A DNA stretch of 64,000 nt from NCBI GenBank assembly GCA_002083825.1, contig DAZV01000041.1, forward strand, positions 1 to 64,000, given 5' to 3'. The number at the start of each line of letters is the position of its first letter. The first letter of the stretch is position 1. The DNA is from Candidatus Sericytochromatia bacterium S15B-MN24 CBMW_12 (GTDB lineage: Bacteria > Cyanobacteriota > Sericytochromatia > S15B-MN24 > UBA4093). Positions 8,159 to 16,472 of the stretch are shown here, piece after piece. A model generated the notes under the pieces. It was not told where the DNA came from. It worked only from the letters and a program-made list of their open reading frames with translations, and did not search any database. A program made the position numbers and the translations under genes.

Positions 8159-8749
8159 CTAGAGCCCCGTCTCCTTCGACCGAAGGAGACGGGGCTCTGC
8201 CACCAGCCTTTCAGCCAGCTCCTTGACCTGTTTGGCCGTATGAGCGGACGCCAGCGAACCGTCCGGGTTGAAGGCCTCCGCGGCCTTGGCCACGGTGACC
8301 TGCGAAGGAACCAGCCACACGTCCAGCGCCGTCAGGACTTGCCGGAGGTGGGGAATCATGCGCATGCCGCCGGCTCCACCCGGAGACGCGGCCATCAAGG
8401 CCGCGACCTTGCCGCTGAAGACGTCTTCCTCTCCTCGGCTGGCCCAGTCGATGGCGTTCTTGAAGGTCCCGGGAATCGAGAAATTGTACTCGGGGGATGC
8501 GAACATGAAGCCGTCCGCCAGGGCCAGGCGCCGCTTGAAGGCGACCGCTCCCGGCGGCAGGCCCTTCTCGCTTTCCAGGTCGCCGTCGTAAAGGGGCATC
8601 GCAACCTCCTCGAGTTCCAGGAGATCGACTTCGGCTCCCGCCGCCCTCAGGGCCTCCGCCCCGCAACGGATCAACTTCTTGTTGAAGGATTCCCTTCGCA
8701 GGCTGCCGGCCAGTGCCAGCACCCTGGGCTTTCGACCGGCCTCGTCCAT
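8159..8749 (-). CDS. NADPH-dependent FMN reductase / quinone reductase-like flavoprotein
   Basis: A 196-residue flavodoxin-like oxidoreductase of the NADPH-dependent FMN reductase family (chromate/azo/quinone reductase type). LALAGSLRRESFNKKL (FMN phosphate loop), the central FASPEYNFSIPGTFKNAIDW and the later GKVAALMAASPGG are the diagnostic motifs. The ATG at 8749 is chosen because GGAGGG precedes it; upstream in-frame sequence has no family similarity. The last codons lie inside a perfect 16-bp inverted repeat that probably acts as the gene's own terminator. Confidence 0.88.
   Translation of the reverse strand: MDEAGRKPRVLALAGSLRRESFNKKLIRCGAEALRAAGAEVDLLELEEVAMPLYDGDLESEKGLPPGAVAFKRRLALADGFMFASPEYNFSIPGTFKNAIDWASRGEEDVFSGKVAALMAASPGGAGGMRMIPHLRQVLTALDVWLVPSQVTVAKAAEAFNPDGSLASAHTAKQVKELAERLVAEPRLLRSKETGL
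8161..8198 (-). terminator. Perfect 16-bp hairpin embedded in the end of the flavin reductase gene
   Basis: Arms AGAGCCCCGTCTCCTT and its exact complement enclose six bases. The whole hairpin overlaps the last coding codons of the flavoprotein, with the stop codon at its foot. The run after it on the minus strand (AGTTTCTGAAAAAT) is only modestly T-rich. It faces the convergent infA-operon terminator nine bases away. Confidence 0.65.
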
Positions 8750-8908
8750 CTGACCCTCCGCTCCGGCCACGACCGATGTTCGGCTTCGTCGGGCCTTGCC
8801 TCGGTTGGAAGGTCCGACGACTCGCGCCGTGACCACCGCGCCCAGTCTAGTGCGGGAAAGGCCCCGCGTAAACAATCGGCAACCAGGTTGTTCTCGGGCC
8901 GGATGTCC

Positions 8909-9352
8909 CTAGCGCCGCTTGGTGCGGAGTAGCCGCTCGAACGCGTTGGCGAAATTCCCCCGGTCCTTGTTGCTGTAGGTCTTGGGGCCGCCCAGGTCGA
9001 GGCCCTCCTGTCGCAGGGAATTCATCAGGGTCCAGCGGGCCTTGAACTCCCCGATCGTGGACGCGTCGAAGACCTCCCCGCGATGACCCAGGGCGACGCT
9101 CCCCTTTTCCACGATGGCAGCCGCCAGCGGAATGTCGGCGGTGATGACGAGATCGGCTTCCGTCACCGCCTCGACGATCCAGTGATCGGCCTGGTCGGGA
9201 CCTTCCGGGACGATCACCGCGGTGACCCCGTATTCGCTGCCGAAGGCCATGGGGCGATTGCTGACGAGAATCATGGGGACGTTCAGCCGGACGGCCGCGC
9301 GCTGAATCAGGTCCTTGACCGGGCAGGCGTCGCCGTCGACGATGATCCGCAT
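8909..9352 (-). CDS. yaiI: UPF0178 / DUF188 family protein (YaiI/YqxD)
   Basis: A 147-residue protein of the widely conserved YaiI/YqxD family, a PIN-like fold presumed to be a nuclease. MRIIVDGDACPVK at the start, VSNRP, VPEGPDQADHWIVEAV, ADLVITADIPLA and GGPKTYSNKDRGNFANAFERLL are all family hallmarks, including the acidic residues expected around a metal site. It starts six bases after the helicase stop codon, so the two are probably co-transcribed and may share an RNA-related role. The biochemical function of the family is not firmly established. Confidence 0.92.
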   Translation of the reverse strand: MRIIVDGDACPVKDLIQRAAVRLNVPMILVSNRPMAFGSEYGVTAVIVPEGPDQADHWIVEAVTEADLVITADIPLAAAIVEKGSVALGHRGEVFDASTIGEFKARWTLMNSLRQEGLDLGGPKTYSNKDRGNFANAFERLLRTKRR

Positions 9353-9358
9353 GCGCGA

Positions 9359-10507
9359 TTACTTGGGGGGCTGCGAAGGGGTCGCGCGAACCGAGCCGTG
9401 AGAGGCCGAGAGCGGCGCGATGGGGATGCCCAGGGCCTTGGAGAATTTTTCGATGACGAAGCGCTCGCGCGCGGTCACGATGGAGACCACGGTACCCGCC
9501 TGACCGCTGCGCCCGGTCCTGCCCGCGCGGTGAAGGTAGTGATCCGCGTCGGTGGGAAGATCCAGGTTGAAGACATGGGTCAAGCCGGGGATATCGAGTC
9601 CGCGGGCGGCCAACTCGGTGGCGAGGAGCATCTGGATCTTGCCGTCTCGGAAGTTCTGAAGCACGGCTCCGCGTTCCAGCTTGTGGGAGCCGCCCTGCAA
9701 GGTGGCCACGCGAAGCCCCTTGAACGACAGCTTGCTCTGGAGTTCGTCCATGCGGCTGGCGTCGTTGACGAAGGCGAGGGCCGCCTTGGGCTGGTAGGCG
9801 TGAAGCAGCCGGCGAAGGGCGTCGAGTTTCTCGCGCTCTTCGACGACGACAAAGCCGTGGGTGATGCCGGCGGGGAGCTTCAGGGGGCCGTCGACGCGCA
9901 GGTGAAGGGGCTCGTTCATCCAGCGGCGGGCGATCTCCTGGACGTCGGGGGGAATGGTCGCCGAGGCGAAGATGGTCTGTCGCTCGCGAGGGATGGCCTT
10001 GAGGATGCGGATGATCTCGTTGCGGAAGGTCGGGTTCAGCATCTGGTCGACCTCGTCGATCACGACGATCTTGGCGTGATGAGCCTTGAGCTTGCCCGTT
10101 GAAATCAGCTCGGCGAGTCGACCCGGCGTGCCGACGACGATGGGGGGACGCTTCTTGAGGCGCTCGATCTGATGGCGGACATTCGCGCCACCGATGAGCT
10201 GCTGGGCGAAGAGGGGGCCGCCCTCGGTCAGGTCGCGAATCACCTGGACGATCTGCATGCTGAGCTCGTGGGTGGGGGCGATGACGATGGCCTGGAGCTC
10301 GGTGCGGTCGGGGTCGAGCTTGGATAGCATCGGCAGAAGGTAGGCGAGCGTTTTCCCGGTCCCGGTCTGGGCCTGGAGGATGGCGTCCTTCCCCTCGAGC
10401 AGGGAGGGGATGGCGGCGGCCTGGATCTCGGTAGGCTCGGTGATCCCCATGGGGGCGAGCTTGGCGAGAAGGGCGGGGGCGATCGCGAGCGTTTCGAAGG
10501 TGGACAC
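9359..10507 (-). CDS. DEAD-box-type RNA helicase with DEVD motif II
   Basis: An ATP-dependent RNA helicase with only the two RecA-like core domains (382 residues), without the C-terminal RNA-binding extension of DeaD or CshA. The Q motif (GITEPTEIQAAAIP), motif I AQTGTGKT (about 46-53), motif Ib TPGR, motif III SAT (182-184), ARGLDIPGL and HRAGRTGR are present. Motif II reads DEVD (151-154) instead of DEAD. The start is GTG. It is co-oriented with yaiI at six bases. A cold-adaptation or ribosome-assembly role is usual for the family; nothing here identifies the substrate. Confidence 0.93.
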   Translation of the reverse strand: MSTFETLAIAPALLAKLAPMGITEPTEIQAAAIPSLLEGKDAILQAQTGTGKTLAYLLPMLSKLDPDRTELQAIVIAPTHELSMQIVQVIRDLTEGGPLFAQQLIGGANVRHQIERLKKRPPIVVGTPGRLAELISTGKLKAHHAKIVVIDEVDQMLNPTFRNEIIRILKAIPRERQTIFASATIPPDVQEIARRWMNEPLHLRVDGPLKLPAGITHGFVVVEEREKLDALRRLLHAYQPKAALAFVNDASRMDELQSKLSFKGLRVATLQGGSHKLERGAVLQNFRDGKIQMLLATELAARGLDIPGLTHVFNLDLPTDADHYLHRAGRTGRSGQAGTVVSIVTARERFVIEKFSKALGIPIAPLSASHGSVRATPSQPPK

Positions 10508-10788
10508 GGCAGGCCTTTCAAGAAGTGGTGACTTCTGATCCTACCTCGTCATCCCCCTCGCGTCGACCCTGGATGACCTCTCGATCCCCGACAATCGACT
10601 GAACACGCCCGCTATCCGAAAAAAAATCGTCAAAACGCTCACGATTGGGGAGAAAGTACCGTCTTGGCAGACGGGCCGTCCGCGCATAATGTGCCCAACG
10701 AGCCAGCGCTGAGCCTCTATCAACGGGAAGGATTCCCCGCTCTCGCGGTCCTGAAGAGACATTATTTGCGATAGGAAGGAATGAAACC

Positions 10789-12096
10789 ATGAGTTCGAAG
10801 ACATTTGCCTGGGGAAGTCTGCTGTCGGCCGTGATCCTGGTCGGGATGAGCGCGCCGAGCGACGCGTTGACCCAGGTGTCCAAGACCGACGACGTGGAAA
10901 TCAGCGTCGGTGGCCGCATGAACCTGATGGGACTGGGCGAGATCAGCCATGACACCATCCGGGACAAGTACAAGATCTACCTCTTCCAGAAGAACTCGCG
11001 TCTGGAGTTTGCGGCCAAGCAGGGCGACAACCTCTTCTACTCTCAGCTGGCGCTGGGTGGCGAGGACCTCTACAGCAGCAACAACAACCTGACCCTTCTC
11101 GACATGTATTCCAAGCTCCCCACCCCTTTCGGTAACGTCCTGGCCGGCCAGTTCAAGGTTCCCTTCGGCGGCGAGCAGCTCACCGACGGCGGCAATCTGG
11201 TCTACAACAAGCGTTCGCTCTTGGAGCTCGGGTTCCAGATGGGCCGCGACTACGGTATCGGTCTACAGGGCAGCATGGGGCCGGTCAACGCGGTGACGGG
11301 CGTCTTCGCCGGCGGTGGTCGCGATATTCCCGAGCGCTACATTCCCGTCAAGATGGGCGTGCCCTTGATGGTCGCCCGCGTCGGCGTCGGCGAGCTCGGA
11401 AAGGATCTCTACTCGCTGCCCGAACCCTACGCCGCCCAGGGAGCCGACGGCGGAGAGTTCAAGCAAGGTCTCTACGCGAACGCTCTCTACACCAAGAACA
11501 CCCTGGTCGGGCATGGCAGCACCCTGACCCAGCGCAAGGTCGACAACACCATCTTGCTCAGCGCCAACTGGAACCCCTACTTCTCTGCCAGCAAGAGCGA
11601 CGCCGAGTACTGGGCGGCCGGCGTGGACTACTCCGTGAAGAACGGTCCCTGGGCCGGTGAGGCGGAAGTTCTCCACGGGCAGTTCTCGAACAACAAGGGC
11701 AACCTCCAGATGTCGGGCGCCCGGGCTCAGGCCAGCTACGACATGAACCCGTTCGAGCTCTCGCTGCGCTATTCGGCCCTCTTCCCGGACAAGAAGTTCG
11801 CCGCCTCGAGCACGAACGCCACGACCAAGGTGACCACGACGGTTCCGGTCACCCCCGACGGCAAGGCCATCCAGGAGATAGCCCCCGCCATCACCTGGTT
11901 CATCAACGGGCATAACCTCAAGCTCATGGCGGACCTGCCGATCCAGATCGATGCCCCCGTCGTCACCGAGAAGAACATCGGCGACTACAACCTGATCAAC
12001 CAGCCGGATCAGACGTCTTACCTCGCGAGCGGCGCCGGTACGCTCAGTCGCCAGCTCATCATCCAGGGACGGCTTGGCCTCCAGTACCAGTTCTAG
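10789..12096 (+). CDS. Putative outer-membrane porin (phosphate-selective porin O/P-like)
   Basis: A 435-residue predicted beta-barrel. A signal peptide (hydrophobic 8-20, likely cleavage near SDA-LT) is followed by alternating polar/hydrophobic strands rich in Gly, Tyr and Asn. Barrel features include GKLP-type segments (LPTPFGNVLAGQFKVPFG, typical of the OprO/OprP/DUF3138-like group), and the chain ends in aromatic QYQF, the usual C-terminal insertion signal for outer-membrane proteins. AGGAAGGA precedes the ATG. It implies a diderm envelope. Substrate selectivity cannot be read from the sequence. The 281-base upstream region is AT-richer and probably carries its promoter, and a long GC-rich hairpin follows. 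Confidence 0.8.
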   Translation: MSSKTFAWGSLLSAVILVGMSAPSDALTQVSKTDDVEISVGGRMNLMGLGEISHDTIRDKYKIYLFQKNSRLEFAAKQGDNLFYSQLALGGEDLYSSNNNLTLLDMYSKLPTPFGNVLAGQFKVPFGGEQLTDGGNLVYNKRSLLELGFQMGRDYGIGLQGSMGPVNAVTGVFAGGGRDIPERYIPVKMGVPLMVARVGVGELGKDLYSLPEPYAAQGADGGEFKQGLYANALYTKNTLVGHGSTLTQRKVDNTILLSANWNPYFSASKSDAEYWAAGVDYSVKNGPWAGEAEVLHGQFSNNKGNLQMSGARAQASYDMNPFELSLRYSALFPDKKFAASSTNATTKVTTTVPVTPDGKAIQEIAPAITWFINGHNLKLMADLPIQIDAPVVTEKNIGDYNLINQPDQTSYLASGAGTLSRQLIIQGRLGLQYQF

Positions 12097-12126
12097 TCAT
12101 CCCGGGGCCGCCAGGGCCTGAAGATT

Positions 12127-12167
12127 GCGCCGGAGGGCCTTCCCGATGCGGGAAGGCCCTCCGGCGC
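12127..12167 (+). terminator. Long GC-rich hairpin after the porin gene
   Basis: Perfect 18-bp arms (starting GCGCCGGAGGG) enclose a five-base loop, 30 bases after the stop. No T-run follows, so it may stabilise the mRNA end as well as terminate. Confidence 0.6.
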
Positions 12168-12251
12168 GAGGTCTGACTGCGTGTTGCCGCCGCTCGATCC
12201 CGGAACTATGATTTTCCCGCGCGGAGCTTGGGATTCCAGAGGAGAGTGACG

Positions 12252-12839
12252 ATGAGCTGGGCGGATCAACCGGGTCTCGACGACCGTCCCAAGGGGTGGT
12301 GGGTAAAGGCGGGGCTGGCGGGCCTGATAGGCGGGGTCGCGATGATGCTCTTCTTGATGGCGGCCTACGCGGCCGGAGGTCTGGGCTTCTGGTTTCCGCC
12401 GAATGGGATGGCCACCGTGATACCGGCTTTTCAGCCGGCACCGGGGCAGCTTCCCGCGCCGGACTTCATGATGGGGCCGAGCTTGACCGGCTTGCTGATT
12501 CACGCGGTCACCAGCGTCATCTTGGGCCTGGTCTTCGGCGCCATCGTCGAGGGCTTCATGGCGGACCAAGCCCGCTCCTGGCCGAGGCAGGCCGCAGCGG
12601 GCTTCGTCTACGCCATCTTCGTCTGGATGTTCCTGGGGTACGGGGGCATCTACCTGGCGGGCCTGCAGGCGGTATTCGGCACCGCCACCTTCTTTATCGG
12701 GCATCTCGTCTTCGGCGTCGTCCTCGGCGTGAGCCTCGCTTTGTTGACGAGCAAGAGCGATCTTTTGACCGTTACCTTCGCGCCCGAGGAAAAACCCGCC
12801 GTTGCGCATGACAATCGGCGTTCCGGCTCCGAGCGCTGA
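12252..12839 (+). CDS. Four-helix integral membrane protein, unknown function
   Basis: A 195-residue inner-membrane protein with about four hydrophobic helices: AGLAGLIGGVAMMLFLMAAYAAGG, LLIHAVTSVILGLVFGAIV, AAAGFVYAIFVWMFLGYGGIYLAG and FFIGHLVFGVVLGVSLALL. A polar loop between helices 1 and 2 contains many Pro, Phe and Met. The overall arrangement resembles small DUF-type 'hypothetical membrane protein' families, but I cannot name one. The ATG follows AGAGGAGAG. It sits alone, and the convergent next gene starts 15 bases after its stop. Confidence 0.75.
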   Translation: MSWADQPGLDDRPKGWWVKAGLAGLIGGVAMMLFLMAAYAAGGLGFWFPPNGMATVIPAFQPAPGQLPAPDFMMGPSLTGLLIHAVTSVILGLVFGAIVEGFMADQARSWPRQAAAGFVYAIFVWMFLGYGGIYLAGLQAVFGTATFFIGHLVFGVVLGVSLALLTSKSDLLTVTFAPEEKPAVAHDNRRSGSER

Positions 12840-12854
12840 GGCCGCTTCTCGGGT

Positions 12855-13181
12855 CTACTCGGGCTCAGCGGGATCGACCCAGCCGATGAGGCGCAGATCG
12901 ACGCGATCCTCGGAGTCGAAGACGACTCCTTCGCGCTCCAGCAGGCGGCGTTGCAGGCCAGTTTCTCCTGGATGCCGATCTTTGAGGCTGATCCTCCCCT
13001 GGGCGTTGATCACCCGGTGCCAGGGGACGCTCGTTCCTTCGGGAAGGGCGCTCAGGGCGTAGCCGACGGCCCTGGCGGCCATGGGACGGGCGAGCATGGC
13101 GGCGATCGCCCCGTAGGTGGTCACCCGTCCCGCAGGAATCCGACACGTCACCTGGTAGACGTCCTCGTAAAACTGGCTCAT
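12855..13181 (-). CDS. Alkyltransferase-like protein (ATL; MGMT fold with Cys replaced by Trp)
   Basis: A DNA-damage-recognition protein of the MGMT/Ada C-terminal family. The 108 residues match ATL proteins, with IPAGRVTTYGAIA (the DNA-binding helix), RAVGYALSALP and PWHRVINAQGRI. In true methyltransferases the motif is PCHR; here residue 54 is Trp, as in E. coli YbaZ/Atl, so it should bind O6-alkylguanine without transferring the alkyl group and hand the lesion to nucleotide excision repair (established for the family). It lies 40 bases downstream of bcp and is probably co-transcribed with it. Confidence 0.93.
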   Translation of the reverse strand: MSQFYEDVYQVTCRIPAGRVTTYGAIAAMLARPMAARAVGYALSALPEGTSVPWHRVINAQGRISLKDRHPGETGLQRRLLEREGVVFDSEDRVDLRLIGWVDPAEPE

Positions 13182-13221
13182 GGGGTAAGCCGGGTCATGG
13201 TCGCGCGAAGCGGGGTCATGC

Positions 13222-13689
13222 TCATGACGCGCCGAGCATGGCGGCGGCGTGCCCCTTGACCTTCACGTTCCGGGCCGCCATGGCGATCGTTCCGTCCGGC
13301 CGGATCACGAAGCTGGATCGGATGACCCCGAAGTAGGTCTTGCCGTAGTTCTTCTTCTCGCCCCAGGAACCGTAGGCGCTCAGCAGGACCTTGTCCGGGT
13401 CGCTGAGGAGCGGGAAGTTGAGGCCGAACTTGGCCTGGAACTTGCGATGGCTTTCCAGGCTGTCGGGACTCACACCGAGCACGAGGGCGCGATCCGCGGC
13501 GGCGGGACTCAGGTCCCGGAAGTTGCATGCTTCGGTGGTGCAGCCTGGGGTGTCGTCCTTGGGATAGGTGTAGATGACCAGGCTCTTGCCAGTTTCCAGC
13601 AGTTCCGCGAGGCGGTAGGTTCGGGTATTGCCCTGGGGATCTATTCCTTCGAGGGTGAAGTCGGGGGCGCGGCTTCCGGCGTCGATCAT
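13222..13689 (-). CDS. bcp: Thioredoxin-dependent peroxiredoxin (Bcp/PrxQ)
   Basis: Reduces hydroperoxides in the cytoplasm using thioredoxin. It has 155 residues. PKDDTPGCTTEACNFRD places the peroxidatic Cys at 50 and the PrxQ-type resolving Cys at 55. GVSPDSLESHRKFQ and DPDKVLLSAYGSWGEKKNYGK are further family motifs, and R-S-S-F-V-I provides the conserved arginine. AGGGAGAT precedes the ATG. It is upstream of the ATL gene and close to the perR-trxB-peroxiredoxin operon on the other strand, forming a redox-defence neighbourhood. Confidence 0.95.
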   Translation of the reverse strand: MIDAGSRAPDFTLEGIDPQGNTRTYRLAELLETGKSLVIYTYPKDDTPGCTTEACNFRDLSPAAADRALVLGVSPDSLESHRKFQAKFGLNFPLLSDPDKVLLSAYGSWGEKKNYGKTYFGVIRSSFVIRPDGTIAMAARNVKVKGHAAAMLGAS

Positions 13690-13911
13690 GCGAGGTATCT
13701 CCCTGAAAGCGACAGGGGGAAAGGGGCTGCGATGCGAGGCAGGCTCCCGTCTCCCTGGGGTTCACCGTGTTTTGGAATCAGTCTAAGGTGCGTCCGCATG
13801 ATTGTCGAGGGCGGCCGTGCCCGCGTGCGAGGCGCAGGAAGTTCGGGCATTTCGCACTAGCCCCGGGAAAATCCTCCTGAGACGATCGGGGGGTGATGAA
13901 GGAGGCCTATC

Positions 13912-14124
13912 ATGGGCATGCAGAGTAATCCGGATTCCCGGGGCCTGGCGACCGAGGATGAGCGCGCACTCCCGGGCCGCGACCAGGGCGCTGCGGCCGA
14001 AGGGGGCGAACTGGAGGGTTCCGAGGAGTACTTCAGTCGGCATGTCCCCGCGGGTGCCGAGCGGGCGCCGAGCGAGGCGGGGGAGGCGTTGCCGCTTCCT
14101 CAGGACATGGGCGAGGACGGATAG
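13912..14124 (+). CDS. Small acidic hydrophilic protein, unknown function
   Basis: A 70-residue protein rich in Glu, Gly, Ala and Pro with no hydrophobic segment, probably disordered. The case for coding rests on an excellent ribosome site (AAGGAGG, seven bases before the ATG) and the acidic, non-shadow composition. Ordinary neighbours are divergent bcp and downstream perR. I recognise no family. Confidence 0.6.
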   Translation: MGMQSNPDSRGLATEDERALPGRDQGAAAEGGELEGSEEYFSRHVPAGAERAPSEAGEALPLPQDMGEDG

Positions 14125-14146
14125 GGGGGGCATGCTCGAAAAGGGG

Positions 14147-14176
14147 TTGACGGATTCCAGGTTTAGAACTATTCTA
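14147..14176 (+). promoter_or_regulatory. perR promoter with overlapping PerR/Fur-type operator
   Basis: TTGACG (14147-14152) and TATTCT (14170-14175) are separated by exactly 17 bases. The inverted repeat TAGAA-CTA-TTCTA (14164-14176) sits on the -10 element and resembles half sites of the PerR box (consensus TTATAATNATTATAA). This is the arrangement expected for autorepression. The predicted transcript start falls on or next to the perR ATG at 14182. Confidence 0.65.
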
Positions 14177-14181
14177 GTTTT

Positions 14182-14628
14182 ATGGTGATTAAAGATTCAT
14201 GTCTCAGCCCCGATCAGATCGAAGCGGTTCTCAAGCGATACGGGATCAACCCGACCGCCCAGCGGATCGCCATTTGTCGCTTCGTGCTCTGCGATGCCGT
14301 GCATCCGAGTGCGGAGGAGGTGAAGGATTGGATCGATCGCAACTTCCCCAAGATGAGCCTGGCGACGGTCTACAACACGCTTCGCATCTTGGTGGAGGCG
14401 GGCCTGCTCCGGGAGCTTCGGCTCCCTCACAGCGAGTCCGTGCTGTACGACAACAACGTCGCCATGCATTATCACTTCCTCGACGAGGCAACCGGTGAAC
14501 TTTTCGACGTCGATCCTGCCGACCTCCGCCTGGAGTTCGCCCAGCAGGTGAACTTCCAGGTTGACTCGGTGGATGTTCTGCTTCGCGGAACGTGGGGCCG
14601 ATCGTCCGGCGGTTTGACGAATACTTAA
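14182..14628 (+). CDS. perR: Fur-family peroxide-sensing regulator (PerR-like)
   Basis: A 148-residue metal-dependent repressor. The winged helix ([42 protein letters not shown]) is the strongest part, followed by the metal-binding dimer domain with [16 protein letters not shown]. The usual C-terminal zinc CxxC pairs are missing, and the C-terminus ([12 protein letters not shown]) looks like a PerR/Irr-type end. Control of trxB and a peroxiredoxin immediately downstream supports peroxide sensing over iron sensing. No Shine-Dalgarno precedes the ATG, and the promoter -10 ends only six bases upstream, so the mRNA is probably leaderless. Confidence 0.88.
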   Translation: MVIKDSCLSPDQIEAVLKRYGINPTAQRIAICRFVLCDAVHPSAEEVKDWIDRNFPKMSLATVYNTLRILVEAGLLRELRLPHSESVLYDNNVAMHYHFLDEATGELFDVDPADLRLEFAQQVNFQVDSVDVLLRGTWGRSSGGLTNT

Positions 14629-14675
14629 AAAGTCTTTACAATTTGGATTCCAGCATCGACTCACGAGAGGTACCC

Positions 14676-15623
14676 ATGCGCAACAACGTTCTCATCATCG
14701 GAGCAGGTCCCGCCGGCTACACGGCCGCCATCTACGCGGCTCGGGCCAATCTCGACCCCATCCTCTTCGAAGGCAGCGCCCCGGGCGGCCAGCTCATGAT
14801 CACCACCGACGTCGAGAACTATCCCGGCTTCCCCGTGGGCGTTCAGGGCCCCGAGATGATGATGCTCTTCCGCCAGCAGGCCGAGCGCTTCGGGACCCGC
14901 ATCGTCACCGACACCATCGACCGGGTCGACTTCTCCGAGCGCCCCTTCAAGGTCTGGGACAGCAGAAACCAGCTCCACGAGGCGCAGAGCATCATCATCG
15001 CCACCGGAGCGAGCGCCATCTGGCTCGGCATCGAGGCCGAAATGCGCCTGCAGGGCCGCGGGGTCTCCGCCTGCGCCACCTGTGACGGCTTCTTCTTCCG
15101 CGGCAAGGACGTCATCGTCGTCGGCGGCGGGGACACCGCCATGGAGGAAGCCAACTTCCTCGCCAACCTCTGCCACTCGGTCACCGTCGTGCACCGCCGC
15201 GATCAGCTTCGCGCCAGCAAGATCATGCAGCAGCGCGCCTTCGATAACCCCAAGATCTCCTTCGTCTGGAACGCCGCCGTCGAGGACATCCTCGACGAGG
15301 GCACCGGGGCCGTCACGTCCGTCCGCCTTCGCGACACCCAGACCGGCGAGATCTCCGAGCGTCCCACCGACGGCGTCTTCATCGCCATCGGCCACAAGCC
15401 GACCACCAGCCTCTTCAAGGGCCAGCTCGAACTCGATGCCGCCGGATACATCGTCACCCGCGACGGCACCCGGACCAGCGTCGAGGGCGTCTTCGCCTCC
15501 GGCGACGTGCAGGACTCCGTCTACCGTCAGGCGATCACCGCCGCCGGCACCGGCTGCATGGCCGCCATCGACGCCGAGCGCTGGCTGGCCGCCCAGCATG
15601 CTGGGGACACCGCCTCGGTCTAG
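14676..15623 (+). CDS. trxB: Thioredoxin reductase
   Basis: A low-molecular-weight flavoenzyme that passes electrons from NADPH to thioredoxin. It has 315 residues. The FAD-binding [18 protein letters not shown], the redox-active CATC (Cys133 and Cys136), the NADPH-binding [14 protein letters not shown] with HRR, and the C-terminal [27 protein letters not shown] are all present. The ATG at 14676 follows GAGAGG and matches the family N-terminus ([11 protein letters not shown]). It lies 47 bases after perR and 41 before the peroxiredoxin it could serve through thioredoxin. Confidence 0.97.
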   Translation: MRNNVLIIGAGPAGYTAAIYAARANLDPILFEGSAPGGQLMITTDVENYPGFPVGVQGPEMMMLFRQQAERFGTRIVTDTIDRVDFSERPFKVWDSRNQLHEAQSIIIATGASAIWLGIEAEMRLQGRGVSACATCDGFFFRGKDVIVVGGGDTAMEEANFLANLCHSVTVVHRRDQLRASKIMQQRAFDNPKISFVWNAAVEDILDEGTGAVTSVRLRDTQTGEISERPTDGVFIAIGHKPTTSLFKGQLELDAAGYIVTRDGTRTSVEGVFASGDVQDSVYRQAITAAGTGCMAAIDAERWLAAQHAGDTASV

Positions 15624-15664
15624 CTTCCAATCGTCCCGCTTCCACTATCCGCAAGGAGAAAAAC

Positions 15665-16261
15665 ATGTTGCAGCCTCAGATGAAAGCCCCCCTCTTCACC
15701 GCCCCCGCGGTGGTCAACCGTCAGTTCAAGGACGTCTCCTTGGCCGACTTCAAGGGCAAGAACGTCGTCGTTTTCTTCTACCCCCTCGACTTCACCTTCG
15801 TTTGCCCCACCGAGATCCTGGCCTTCTCGGACCGGATCGAGGAGTTCCGCAAGCGGGGCACCGAGGTCATCGGCATCTCGACCGACTCCGTTCACTCGCA
15901 CCTGGCCTGGATCAACACCAAGCGGGCCGATGGCGGTCTCGAGGTGCTGAACTACCCTCTGGTCGCTGACTTCACCAAGCAGATCGCCCGCGACTACGGG
16001 GTGTTGCTGGAGAACGAGGGCGTCGCCTTCCGCGGCCTCTTCCTGATCGACAAGAACGGCGTCATCCAGCACATGGTCGTCAACAACATGCCCCTGGGGC
16101 GTTCGGTCGACGAGACCCTGCGCATGATCGACGCGCTCACGCACTTCGAGCAGCACGGCGAGGTCTGTCCCATCGACTGGAAGCCCGGCAAGGCCACGAT
16201 CATTCCGGACACCGAGAAGTCCAAGGAGTTCTTCAGGAAGACCGCTCCCGCGACCGTCTAG
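15665..16261 (+). CDS. Typical 2-Cys peroxiredoxin (AhpC/TSA family)
   Basis: Reduces H2O2 and organic peroxides as an obligate dimer. It has 198 residues. The peroxidatic Cys47 lies in DFTFVCPTE and the resolving Cys168 in [23 protein letters not shown] and [18 protein letters not shown] are family blocks. AAGGAGAAAAAC precedes the ATG. It is last in the perR-trxB-prx operon and followed by a clear terminator. Cyanobacterial and chloroplast 2-Cys peroxiredoxins and bacterial AhpC-type enzymes share this pattern, so no finer symbol is given. Confidence 0.96.
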   Translation: MLQPQMKAPLFTAPAVVNRQFKDVSLADFKGKNVVVFFYPLDFTFVCPTEILAFSDRIEEFRKRGTEVIGISTDSVHSHLAWINTKRADGGLEVLNYPLVADFTKQIARDYGVLLENEGVAFRGLFLIDKNGVIQHMVVNNMPLGRSVDETLRMIDALTHFEQHGEVCPIDWKPGKATIIPDTEKSKEFFRKTAPATV

Positions 16262-16275
16262 CCTGTTCTTCGAGG

Positions 16276-16305
16276 GGCCCCCGGGAAACCGGGGGCCTTG
16301 ATTTT
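16276..16305 (+). terminator. Intrinsic terminator of the perR-trxB-prx operon
   Basis: A nine-base-pair stem (GGCCCCCGG with its complement) and a GAAA tetraloop are followed by TTGATTTT. Confidence 0.88.
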
Positions 16306-16472
16306 GGCCTTCGTGCTTTTCCTGTTCGGGGTAGAGCCGAGCGCCTATTCGACGCCGGATTTTTGGCGACCTGGCCGTGGCTCATGGCCGCGTTCCTTTC
16401 TAGCATGGGCATGTCCGCAGCCACCGGTCGGCTCGAGCGGGACCAGAGGGTGGGCCTCGAGAAGGAGAGCGC

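Noticed and set aside
13802-14188. 128-codon frame overlapping the small acidic protein and perR promoter
   Set aside because: The better-supported frame at 13912 has a strong ribosome site, and this longer frame runs through the perR promoter and operator.
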